Both the position numbers and the translations under genes were made by a program. The notes beneath the pieces were generated by a model. That model searched no databases. It saw only the letters and a list, made by a program, of their open reading frames with translations, and was not told the DNA's origin. A stretch of 64,000 bases of DNA from Coprinellus micaceus (Eukaryota > Basidiomycota > Agaricomycetes > Agaricales > Psathyrellaceae), in assembly GCA_951394405.1 (NCBI GenBank), contig OX596341.1, positions 2,480,001-2,544,000 on the forward strand, given 5' to 3'. Positions 12,318-21,642 of the stretch are shown piece by piece; within the stretch, counting starts at the first letter, position 1; every line of letters starts with the position of its first letter.

Positions 12318-12738
12318 AGGACCCCCGAATATGCTCTCAGAGGTCGGTGATAGTTCCGGACAAATTCAGAGCCATCCGGCCGAAGGCCGGAGCGAAAAAT
12401 AGACAGAATTTGGGCCTTGGGTCGCGAAGGCCAGGGTGGATTCCGGACATGTTTGGGGCATTTTGGGCCTCAAGACCCGACGTCGAGAGGAGAAAGTGTG
12501 ATTTGACAGAGGGGTAAGCACTCCTGAGTACCTTCAGCGATTTTAAGCTCAAATATGAGCGAAAATCGCGTTTTCCGGCCGAAAAACACCAGAAAATCTT
12601 GCAAAAAAGAAATGGCGTTCCGCAGGGTCGAATGAGGCCAGATTTTTTCCGGACAGATTCTGGCACCCTTCGACCAAAATTCCGGACATATTTTGGAGGG
12701 GGTTATCGCCGGCCTCTGGGAGCATATTCGGGGGTCCT
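12318..12738. mobile_element. 421-bp non-autonomous TIR transposon (MITE, hAT-like)
   Basis: The first 35 bases (12318-12352, starting AGGACCCCCGAATATGCT) and the reverse complement of the last 35 (12704-12738) agree at 32 positions; all three differences are T/C. A perfect 8-bp duplication, GCTATGGG, flanks both ends (12310-12317 and 12739-12746). Inside, TTCCGGACA occurs four times in the same direction (12354, 12441, 12647, 12680), like subterminal transposase-binding repeats. There is no credible transposase frame. An 8-bp duplication fits the hAT superfamily best, although the ends do not start with the usual hAT CAG/TAG. Intergenic, between the first two secreted-family genes. Confidence 0.88.
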
Positions 12739-12746
12739 GCTATGGG
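12739..12746. repeat. target-site duplication, right copy
   Basis: GCTATGGG, identical to 12310-12317, directly outside the right inverted repeat. Confidence 0.85.
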
Positions 12747-13427
12747 TGGCCAAACACACTCGGGCATCCCGTCCTCGTCTGAAACCGCACTTCCGGTGCC
12801 TTACTCGAACAATGTATCGTCCAATTCGACACAATTTCATTGATGCATCTCATTTTGATGTTAGGATGTGATAAATGGATACGTTAGAGGAGGGACTTAC
12901 CATGATGATGATGTTCAGCTCGGTCAGGGCTCGGTTGGTTGAGTTGTCGTTTCGTGAGTCTAATCTGCGGGATGGTGGTCTAGATCGACGAAATCGAGAC
13001 TTCCACGGGTTACAACTCTGATATGGCAGAGAAGCTGAGACGATAAGAACATGCGTTTAACGCTTGAGCATAGCCTGTCGCCATTTCTGGGAACTCGGCT
13101 CAGGGCCGGTACTGGGCCTCGGTGCATGGTTCCGATTGAAGTCGGTCGAGCTTGTACACATAAAAGTGGGGTACTTCATCACGCTTGATCCCACCATACT
13201 ATCAACGCGATCATCTGATGAGCAAGTGAGAGAGAGAGAAAGGGAGAGGGGTGACAGAGAACGTGGTGCCAAGTAAATCAAGGGTCCCATGTGACTGTTC
13301 ATCACGGGCGCTAAAATTCCGATCAACATAAATATTGAGAGTAAAAGGCTCGGAATATTCAGAGAGAGTGCGGTATATACAAAGGTGACACTCTAAGGTG
13401 CTCTCAAGGAGCTACATAGCTAGTCGC
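12747..13427. other. intergenic right of the MITE
   Basis: No gene recognised. A short GA-rich purine tract lies near 13227-13260. Confidence 0.5.
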
Positions 13428-14251
13428 TTACCAGCGGTGACCACCGGAGTGACCTCCGCCTCCGCCTCCGCCCCTGCGGCCGACGAGTTCCTCAGAGAGC
13501 TCGCGGGCCTCGAGAGTCTCAACATCCTCGAAGTCACGGGCGTCGACATCCTCAAGGTCCTCGAAGTCGCGGGCCTCAAATTCTTCGAAGTCTTCGAAAT
13601 CGCGAGCCTCAAAGGCCTCAGATTCATCGAAGTCGCGAGCCTCCTCTCCTCCACCTTCGGCACCACCCTCAGGTGCGGCAGCGGGAGGAGCTCCACCGCC
13701 AGGGGGTCCACGTCGGCCACCACGACCACCACGGCGCCCTCTCTTGCCGGGGAAGCCACCCCGACCACCTCGAGGGCCGCGACGACCGCCGAAGCCACCA
13801 CGGCCACCCCGTCCTCCACCCCGACCACCACGGCCGCGCTCGACGATCTCTTCGATCAACTCGGAGAGCTCGCGAGCCTCTTCTCCTCCTCCTCCTTCCT
13901 CAGCGGGGGCTCCTCCTCCGCCTCCACCTCCTCCACCACGGCGACCTCCACGGCGACCACCGCGGCGTCCTCCGCCCCTTCGTCCGCCTCCTCGCTTTCC
14001 ACCTCCACCGCGGCGGCCTCCTCCACCACGACCTCCTCCTCCTCCACCTCGACCACCACCACGACGCGCTTCGAGCTCATCGAAGTCGCGGGCAACGAGA
14101 GAGTCAACACTCTCAAGCTATCAATGGGCATGAGCTCCAGCTAGATCGTAGGTATAGGCGAATCCTATGGACTCACGTTGACGTTCGCAAAGACGCCGGA
14201 AGCGCCGAGCAGGGCAGTGGTAACGACTGCGGCGATAGTTGAGAAACGCAT
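13428..14251 (-). CDS. small secreted RGG-rich protein with ARDFE repeats, family member 2
   Basis: About 254 aa. ATG 14251 opens the signal peptide MRFSTIAAVVTTALLGASG. A 58-nt intron (14176-14119) follows the Asn codon at the end of the signal exon, the same place and phase as in members 1 and 3. Exon 2 begins LESVDSLVARDFDELEARRG, continues through a long Gly/Arg tract (RGG and RR runs), then repeats EARDFDE, EARDFED, EARDFED, DARDFED, EAREL, and ends GGHSGGHRW. Dibasic RR/KR sites offer possible Kex2 cleavage points. No cysteine is seen, unlike members 1 and 3. Role unknown; secreted repeat proteins of this look occur in many Agaricomycetes (from memory). The antisense frames here are long only because the sequence is GC-rich and repetitive. 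Confidence 0.72.
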
Positions 14252-16601
14252 GTTGGATGCTTAGTTCGAGTTGGGTGACCTGATGAGAGGGGGTGTAAGC
14301 GAGGCTAAACTCGATTTCCGAGGGGATGGGAGACGCACTGGGGTCAAAGAGATGCTGAAAATGCAGATGAAAGGCCGGCCTAAGATCTGTGAGGAGGATG
14401 GTGAGCTAAAAAGCTTGCGAGGAAGTACTGGAGAGTTGCTGACCTGGTGTGTGTGTGTGTGGTGAGTATGGGTTGCACCGGGATGCGATGAGGACACTCG
14501 GCTCACGTTCCACCCATTTTATACCAGGAGTCCCTCTCGCTTTGGGTAGTCGACGGCATAGTGATGTCTAGTTGTTTCAGCCTGTTCGCGCAGTTGAGAA
14601 CACTAACGTGAGAAGAACACAGGATCGTTGCCATCCGAGAAGAACATGAAATGTTGCCAGTTTGTGATGGGATGCGTCAAGAAGTGGTATAGATTAGAAT
14701 ATAAATGAAGGCCGAGAAGAGCCATTTCGAAGGCACTGGGCGCCCGGGATCAAATATCAATGATGATGGGTGCTTGCTTTGCGTGATCGTGGTGCGAACA
14801 CAGCTTGTCGACATTGTCAGAAACTTGGTCGGTGTGTTCGGAACTAGCTCTAACCGAGGTCAACATGGTACGAAGGGAGGCTTCAGAGGGCCGGGGCGTT
14901 TCTGTGAGCGAACCGAGTCGCTGAAGTGAGTGCCCAGGACGGAGGAGAAAGTTCCAGCGCTCATCGGGCGGTAATGCGCCGGGAAACGTTCGTTGCCACA
15001 GATTAACCTCGACCAATCTGCGATTCCTGAACCGGTAAGAACCAGATCCTAGAGGCCGAATTCAGCAAGTTAGACTACACAAGCTTACCAAACCGTCCGT
15101 TCTAGGTGCCGCCCCAGTTGTTGACAGATAAGATTGAAATGAACAGGTGCTTTCATCATAGAAGGTCCAGCGACAGATTGCACAGCTGGTCCGTGTAGCT
15201 GTACCTGCGATGGTTCTTCGGGTTACAAGCTTGCTTCGAAAGTCATATCAAGGTTCTGATGGGTTATGTCCAACGAAGTCCAGTGGCTGAGAGTCGCCAT
15301 GGGGAGACAGTCATACAATGTTCTCCGTGAAAAGAAGGTCTGCGTGGTGCATAGATGATATATCGCTCTCCACCTGCTCCAGGCTGTCGTGGTGGTGTGA
15401 TACTCCACGTCCTTGACTGCAAGCGTCGGTCTAGTCGGTGCCTCAGGTGGTGTATAGCCCATTAGATTTAGTCTGCCTTCAAGTTGGTGACAAGGAGCCC
15501 CAAGAGCGAGGTAACGCCAAGCACAAGAAGTAAATGTTTCGAAGATGGTATCGAGCGCGGAGTATGTATCAAACGATTCTTAAAGCCGTTCAAAGGCGCG
15601 ATGTTGCCCAAGTAGCCCATTCATTCATCGTGTTTCCCGGCCGACTAAACCGAGGCCCGTAACAAGATGCACTGCGTTCCTACATCCATCACGGGAGGTA
15701 GGCTAATACCAAATCCTATCAACAGGGGAGGAGCGTTTCGCGTCTTCGAGGCGTAGGTCGGACGCTCCATTCTTGAGACCCAGTCACCCGACTTCAAGAT
15801 TACCCGCAAGAGTCTGAATGTGGGTCCCAAGCCCTAGGGCGGCAGGTACGACGGGCGCCCGGTGTCTTCAATAGCTGTGGTCCAGATTCGAGATGCAGAT
15901 GTTGGAGACTCTCGACCCGCAATGGTCGGTTCCGAATCAAGAAGACGTGTCACCACCCTCTGGTTCTATGATAGTCACGGGAGATGTGCTTTCAAGGCGG
16001 AGACTGCGCGGCGTTGAGGCCAGCATGGACCCAGGCATGTGCCACAAGATGCAGTGCTGGGTACAACGCGAACGTCGGGGATGGGATGGGCCCAACGAGT
16101 GAGGTCGAGGTCGAAGAAGAAGGGAGAAGTACCGAGTCAGCCTCGGTCGGACTTGCATCGGAGTTTAAACAAAAGGACACGTGCCACTTTAGCAGCCAAA
16201 AAGACATCTTAATCCAAGCGAAGCTCGCCAAGCCTCCCCCCTTCAGGTATCCCTTAGAAAGGTACTGCAGGTACAACAGTAGTCACTACAGAAGTGACCG
16301 GCCATTTGCATGAGGTTTTAGAGTTCCAACCTCGTACTTTAATTAGACTTCAAGTTGTTCTGTAATATTCAATACTTAGTTTTTCCCCTGGTTAAAATCC
16401 TCTACTACCTGCCCCGTAAGAAAGTGCGAGGTCAATCATTCCGTTTTATAGTGGCAGAAAATTTCCACAGAATTTCTATGGACCACGGTAAGCGCTGGTG
16501 GCCACCATGAGCGCTTGTGAAATCAAAATTTGATCGCTCGCATTTCTCTCCGCTACCACCACCCATCACCGTTGCTCACCCCCGATCGCTGACTCTCGAC
16601 G
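14252..16601. other. long intergenic region without a recognised gene
   Basis: About 2.3 kb. It holds a GT-repeat at 14446-14461 and a minus-strand TATAAAA motif near 14517-14525 that could serve family member 2. Only short frames without recognisable domains are present. Confidence 0.5.
14446..14461. repeat. (GT)n microsatellite
   Basis: Uninterrupted GT dinucleotides about 200 nt upstream of secreted family member 2. Confidence 0.8.
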
Positions 16602-17239
16602 ATGGACTCCCCATGGGACGAAGAAGTCACGAACGATTCGTACAACAGCGAATCACAGTGGCAGAAAATCGCGTCTGAGTTCACGAATGTGAGACCAATC
16701 GACTTCTCCGCGATCCAACCCAACCCAATCTTGTCTGACATCAGGCAGGGTACAGAGATGGTATAACCGCAGGGAAGGAAGGCGCCCTGCAAGAAGGCTT
16801 CGACTCCGGTTTTGCTAAAACAGGTGCTCCACTGGGTCGAGAAATCGGACGTATCCGAGGGATCACATCTGCTCTCCTGGCCTTACACTCCAAGGGCTCC
16901 CCGGGCTTTCCCAACCACGCTACGTCAACCGACGAGCTACGAAGCATCTCCTCCAAGCTCTCTGAGATCCGGTTCTCCGACATCTGCCCCCCGGATTTGG
17001 AGGCGGAAGCTCATGCGAGGGAGCACATGCAGGCGGAGGGTGAGGAGCTAGTGATGGATTCGGAGGAGTTAGAGGATAAGAATCAGATCGAGAATTTGGA
17101 GGATATGTTGGCGGGGATGTCGGCGAGTAGGACGGGGAGGGGCAAGCCCCAAAGGCCCTCGATGGATGACTTTAACGCGTTGAAGCACAGGTTGGAGACT
17201 GTCGTTGGGCAGATGGGGCTGCAGATCCACTTGAGTTGA
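16602..17239 (+). CDS. YAE1: YAE1-like protein (Essential protein Yae1, N-terminal domain)
   Basis: In yeast Yae1 acts with Lto1 as an adaptor that brings the apo-form of the ABC protein Rli1/ABCE1 to the cytosolic iron-sulphur targeting complex. ATG 16602 gives MDSPWDEEVTNDSYNSESQW; one intron (donor after EFTN, acceptor before AGYRDG) joins the family signature GYRDGITAGKEGALQEGFDS, a run of Gly every fourth residue (deca-GX3-type motif). The C-terminus (QPRPSMDDFN-like region ending GLQIHLS) is acidic then amphipathic. Predicted about 195 aa, longer than yeast Yae1. The motif fits Lto1 as well as Yae1; the WD-rich N-terminus favours Yae1. Divergent from nothing nearby; it faces the 3' end of TFIIE-beta. 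Confidence 0.75.
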
Positions 17240-17513
17240 GAGGAGGGCCTCAGGGGATTCTTTTCGGACAAGGGCACTGTGGTGCGTTCTAGCCCACTTT
17301 TAAACTTAACCCAGCACTGACCCCTTCTAATAGCGCTCACACAGCACCACGACCAGACAGGGCACGCCGCGCTTCGAGCGCACCTGGATCCATTGCTACC
17401 CCGGCCATTGCAGGGGCATCGACGACTGGACCAGAAGATATACAAGCTCACAAAATGTCATTACAATTAGTACTATGATACATGGGTCGTCAGCGTAAAG
17501 CAATTGAACAAAT

Positions 17514-18622
17514 CTACTTCCCCGGCGCAACGTAGTCCTTCGACAGATCAATTTCACCCCGCAAGTGCGTATTCGTGATCCTGGCCTGCCTCTGCCGTGG
17601 TGCGCCGCCCTTCTTGCCCTTCTTTTTAGAGTTCATGGCTTTGGGCGCGGCTGCTTCCGTCGAGGTGACTTGCAGACCCTCGTTGGCGAGCTCTCGCTGC
17701 AGATCGACCTCGTTGGGGACCTTGAGCTCGTGCCACAAGTCCAGGAATTCTGGAACAGGTCAACGGAGGGGTATAGATATATAATTAACTGTAACGCACC
17801 TTGGTCTACCCGCTTTCCACCAGCATCTTCCGTGGGTTTGACCTCGTTCCAAAACACCATTCGTAGCTGCCCATCCTTCTGCGTCCGAGTAACCAGCACC
17901 TCACCCTCCTTCTCAAGCTCCTCTATCGCAGCTGGGGCCTCCTTCCATGACTCCTTGAGCACGCGCACGGACAGCCCGCTCCCCTTCTTTGTCGATCGTT
18001 GGATCTCGGTTAACAGCGCGGCTTTGTTTCTGAACGTAAAGTCGTGCTGAGGGATTGTGATATGGGGTTGGGCTAGGATAGAAGGGAGTGGGTGCGCACC
18101 TTGTAGGAGAAGAGGTTAGTCTTAGGATCGAATTGGATCTTGTCGTGCATTTTGAACTTTTCGCGGAGGACGGGGTCCGTGTCGATTGGCGTTTCCGTCA
18201 TGAGAGCAATGTCCTCTATACGCATCGGGCCTTGCTTGCCCTGTTCACTCATTAACCCCTGCTCGTCGTAAAATGGAACGCCACGCACCTTCATAAAGTT
18301 CACAGCATACACCAACTGAGTATTCACATTATTCCCCGTCCCCGTATCCGCAGGCTGCGAGTAGACGATGTCTAGTGAGAGCAACCATTCATTCATACCA
18401 CAACACGACCAGTTGGGTTCATTCATGCATACTTGTCTTTGGCCTCTTATTCTTCTTCGAAGTCGGCGATCCCGAGGCGTCCTCTGGGGCTGGTGCCGCC
18501 GCTGGTGTACTGCCGGACGAACTGGCCATTACTGGAGGTTTTGGTTGCGAGTGCCATGAGGCGAAGTTCACCGCCTTGGACTGCCTTTTGAAAGCGGCAG
18601 CATCTGCCTCCAGTTTCGACAT
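17514..18622 (-). CDS. TFA2: transcription initiation factor TFIIE, beta subunit
   Basis: General RNA polymerase II factor; with TFIIE-alpha it recruits and regulates TFIIH at the preinitiation complex. The first in-frame ATG is at 18622 (MSKLEADAAAFKRQSKAVNF). Order of parts: a low-complexity Ala/Pro/Ser linker, a Lys-rich stretch, an intron, then DIVYSQPADTGTGNN, VRGVPFYDEQGLMSEQGKQG, HDKIQFDPKTNLFSYK, a winged-helix segment HDFTFRNKAALLTEIQRSTK and a C-terminal Lys-rich tail KKKGKKGGAPRQRQAR ending SKDYVAPGK. At least three introns. Size, about 300 aa, is near yeast Tfa2. The reading continues upstream of 18622 without ATG, so an earlier start is unlikely. Head-to-head with the F-box gene (about 200 nt apart), which suggests a shared promoter. 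Confidence 0.85.
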
Positions 18623-18820
18623 CTTGAGGGCGACAGTCGGGGCCTTGGTGGCCGTTGGAGACAAAGGAAGAAGGTCAACGCCAGGGCGTGTGCTTGACCC
18701 TGTGCGGTACCGGCAAATCGGCAAGTCACGTGAAGGGTCATTAAAACTCCGATATGCAAGTCCGACCTAAGTTGGCGGTGACTCGTCCCCGTCCTGAATT
18801 GTCTCCTCCTTCCCCCCACC

Positions 18821-20398
18821 ATGCCTGGTAAAGTATCCCATTATCTACCCTGGGTCTAATCTCACACTAGGTTTTCAATTTCAGCACTGATTGAACGCGT
18901 TCCTGACGATGTTCTCCGGGCGGTGTTCACCCAATGCCTCCCGACAGATCGCTGGACCACCTCCACGTCTCTCAAACGGCCACCTCGTATATTCCTCCAA
19001 GTCTGTAAAAGGTGGCGCCGCGTTTCAAAGGACCACGCCCTCCTGTGGAACTGGTTAAGCTTGACGCTTCACTGCGAATCGCGAAGGCCAGCTGAAACCA
19101 ATTGCCGCGCACTGGAAGGGTTACTGAAGCGCGCGAAAGCAGCCCCGCTCTTTCTTCGAATCGCCAAATCAGGGGCCTGGAGCAATCCAGTGGAAGACAC
19201 AGAAGGGGTCATCGTATCTGAGCCCTGCCTCATCTCCCGACTAGTGTTACTGAAGGCGAACTCTCTGTCTCGTTTGGTTCTCCACCAGGTCCTTGTCAGT
19301 GATATCCACGGTATCTCTCCCGGTCTCTTCCCCCACCTCGCACGCCTCACTCTGGCCTTCGACCACAATGACGTGCTAATCTTTCCCTGGGAAACCGCCG
19401 GACCCATCGTGGCCTTCTCTGGGTGCCCGGTTCTTGAACGTGTGTTTCTGAGGAACTGGTCTCAGCGGTTCCAAACGAACTTCGGTCTGCGGGACCTCCA
19501 TCTTCCGCTGGAGCACCTTACGCACTACTACGAAGAGGGCGCCGGCCTACCAGCTTCGTACTTCCTCATTGGGTATCTACCACGCTGCAAGAAGCTGCAG
19601 CACCTGTATCTCGAACTGGAGGAATACGAAGACACGGGGGCGACCGCGTATAGTTCATGGCCTTGGGACAAGTGTCCGCCGATTTTGCTGGGCGACCTTC
19701 AAACCCTCACGTTGACGTTCTGGGATTCCGAGGAAGGTGACTTTCTATATCCTGCCTTTTTCGACAAGGTCGAATTCCCGAGTCTCAGTCACCTCCGACT
19801 GGAAGGATATCAAATGTTTTTACCAGCCGACGGGCTCTGGGACCCGGTTCACCTCGTACGATTCCTTTCGAAGCTCAATGGACTCGAGAATTTAGCTTAT
19901 CTCGCTCTCTGCCTCAACCTTGTCGACCACGAGACGCTCCGGATGCTCTTTGGGGCGACACCACGCATAACGACCTTAGAAGTCGGCCTATACCGCGACC
20001 TCGAAGTTGTCTTCGAAACTCTCACGTCGGCGGACCCAGCCCATGTTCTCCTACCCAAACTCGACACCCTCGTGCTGGAAGTGGGACACTCCGGGATCCT
20101 GGTCGACGGGGAGGACGACGAGACGGTCAAGCCCGACGCGCTCAGAGCCTTCTTGGAGTCTCGCTTGGGATCCCAGCAGAGCGGTCAGGGCCGTCTCCGC
20201 AAGATCGCAGCTTATACGACTACCCTCCGCCCGGAGGAGGCGGGAAAGCATAAGCCGTACGTTCAGGTCATTCAGGAGTACATTCCGCAGGGCCTAGTTT
20301 TCGAGCGGTTCGTTGTACCCGATCGTGGTGATCCGACTTGGCTTTACCGAGATCCGACGTTGAAGGATTGGCCAGAGGCGACGTGGTTCATGTCCTAA
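18821..20398 (+). CDS. F-box protein with leucine-rich C-terminal region
   Basis: Likely substrate adaptor of an SCF ubiquitin ligase. The first coding exon is only 7 nt (ATGCCTG) and is spliced to 18885, giving MPALIERVPDDVLRAVFTQC, an F-box helix, followed by VCKRWRRVSKDHALLWNWL, the second F-box signature. The rest (about residues 70-506) holds irregular leucine-rich segments such as LQHLYLELEEYED, LTLTFWDSEEG and ALCLNLVDHETLRML. About 506 aa. Such F-box/LRR-like proteins are very numerous in Agaricomycetes; the target is unknown. Ends in PEATWFMS and is followed by secreted family member 3. Confidence 0.85.
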
Positions 20399-20780
20399 AG
20401 GTTTTGGTTCTGGCGGTAGCTCCCTGTTTGTCTGTTTACTTTGAATAACAGAGCCGTCAGCCTTTTGCGACGATACCGCGTTCTCCGAACCTGCGATGAC
20501 GATGTCGCGAAATGATGTGGATGGCGTTGTATTCAACGAGCTGGATTGACTTCGGATACACCCTTACCGAGATCGCTGAAGAGGTTTCGCCGACGACCAA
20601 AGGTAAACACTTCAGCTTCTGGCTGTTTTGCATGACGGAGAATTCGAGGCCTGAATTGGCCTTGAGTACAGCCTGTCGGGATGGTCTTTCCCTTGACACT
20701 TGAATCGTCCAGCAGTATCCACACAGTGTATCGCGGTATAAATAGGCGTGAATCCTTGCAACGCCATTGAACATAACAAC
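20399..20780. other. intergenic with promoter of secreted family member 3
   Basis: Holds the TATA box at 20737-20743; otherwise nothing recognised. Confidence 0.55.
20737..20743 (+). promoter_or_regulatory. TATA box of secreted family member 3
   Basis: TATAAATAG, a consensus TATA box, 44 nt upstream of the ATG at 20781. The short distance implies a very short leader, typical of highly expressed fungal genes. Confidence 0.55.
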
Positions 20781-21320
20781 ATGCGTATATCCACAATTGC
20801 GACTGCACTTACTGCTGCCCTCGTGTGCGCTTCCACCCTCGCAGATACCAATGTGCGTCCATCCCTCTTTCTGGTTGACCCTGTTACCTTGGACAAGTTT
20901 ACTCACGTTCGTCTCCAGACCGGAAGCCCTGACTCTCTTGTCTCTCGCGAGTTTGAAGATCTCGAAATACGTCGCGGAGGAGGTCGGGGAGGCGGAAGCG
21001 GAGGGGGTGGAGGTGGAGCTCGTAGCGGTGGTGGGGGTGGCGGCGGGGGTGGTAGGGGGGGTGGTAGTAGGAGTGCGGGTCGAGGTGGGGGTAGGAAGAG
21101 CGGAGGGAGGGGCGGCGGCAGAGGCCGTGGCAAAGGGAAGGGAAGGGGAAGAGATAAGGGGAAGGGTAAAAGAGGAAAGCCCCGTCGTATGCGCCTCCCG
21201 AAATGCAAGGAGGGGGATGAGGGGCTACAGTCTCGTGCACTCAGTGCGCTTGCGGAGAGGAGAGGCTTCCTTGGAGATCTCGCGAAGGGTTTTTCGTGTT
21301 CGCATGGGACGGTTGATTGA
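20781..21320 (+). CDS. small secreted Gly/Arg/Lys-rich protein, family member 3
   Basis: ATG 20781 starts signal peptide MRISTIATALTAALVCASTL. A 66-nt intron (GTGCGT...CTCCAG, 20853-20918) follows the Asn codon; it is a multiple of three without stops, so it can be mistaken for coding sequence. Exon 2 starts SPDSLVSREFEDLEIRRGGG, continues with Gly-rich and Arg/Lys tracts, then a C-x30-C pair (from CKEGD to FSC) and ends SHGTVD. The Cys spacing and the Ser-Arg-(x)-Leu context match member 1 exactly. About 157 aa. Lacks the terminal ARDFE repeats of members 1 and 2. Secreted, strongly basic; could bind anionic wall polymers or nucleic acid, but that is a guess. Confidence 0.72.
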   Translation: MRISTIATALTAALVCASTLADTNVRPSLFLVDPVTLDKFTHVRLQTGSPDSLVSREFEDLEIRRGGGRGGGSGGGGGGARSGGGGGGGGGRGGGSRSAGRGGGRKSGGRGGGRGRGKGKGRGRDKGKGKRGKPRRMRLPKCKEGDEGLQSRALSALAERRGFLGDLAKGFSCSHGTVD

Positions 21321-21642
21321 GGAAAGGGCTTCCTGACTTCCGGTTATACCTATCCAAGAGTGTACCCCCCCATCCATGACCCCGAAAACCATGGCTCAGT
21401 GTACCAATTCGATATTCCTCTCACCCCTCTGATCAAGCAACAGACGCGAGACTGGTCATCTGCGCCTCCTTCGATCAGAGGCTATGGTGGGGGTATTTAT
21501 GCATTTTATCCAGGACAGCGCAGTGCGTATGAAGACCTCTGGAAAACTAAGCAACCACCCGAACTCGTTCTGCTACTTCTGGTGTTTCTCGCGGGTTATG
21601 TTGGGTGTAGCATCAATAGTGTCCCTATCCAGTGAACCTCAT
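21321..21642. other. intergenic, convergent
   Basis: Lies between the 3' ends of secreted family member 3 and P450 no. 4; nothing recognised. Confidence 0.5.

Noticed and set aside
12337..12767. Minus-strand frames of 72-109 aa in the MITE
   Set aside because: They lie within a 421-bp element defined by inverted repeats and target duplication and show no transposase motif.
13398..14144. 248-aa plus-strand Ser/Thr/Ala-rich open frame
   Set aside because: It is antisense to secreted family member 2. The minus strand has signal peptide, shared intron and family motifs, and the long plus frame results from the GC-rich repeat.
20899..21240. Minus-strand Pro-rich open frames
   Set aside because: Antisense of the Gly-rich tract in secreted family member 3; no start or splice support.
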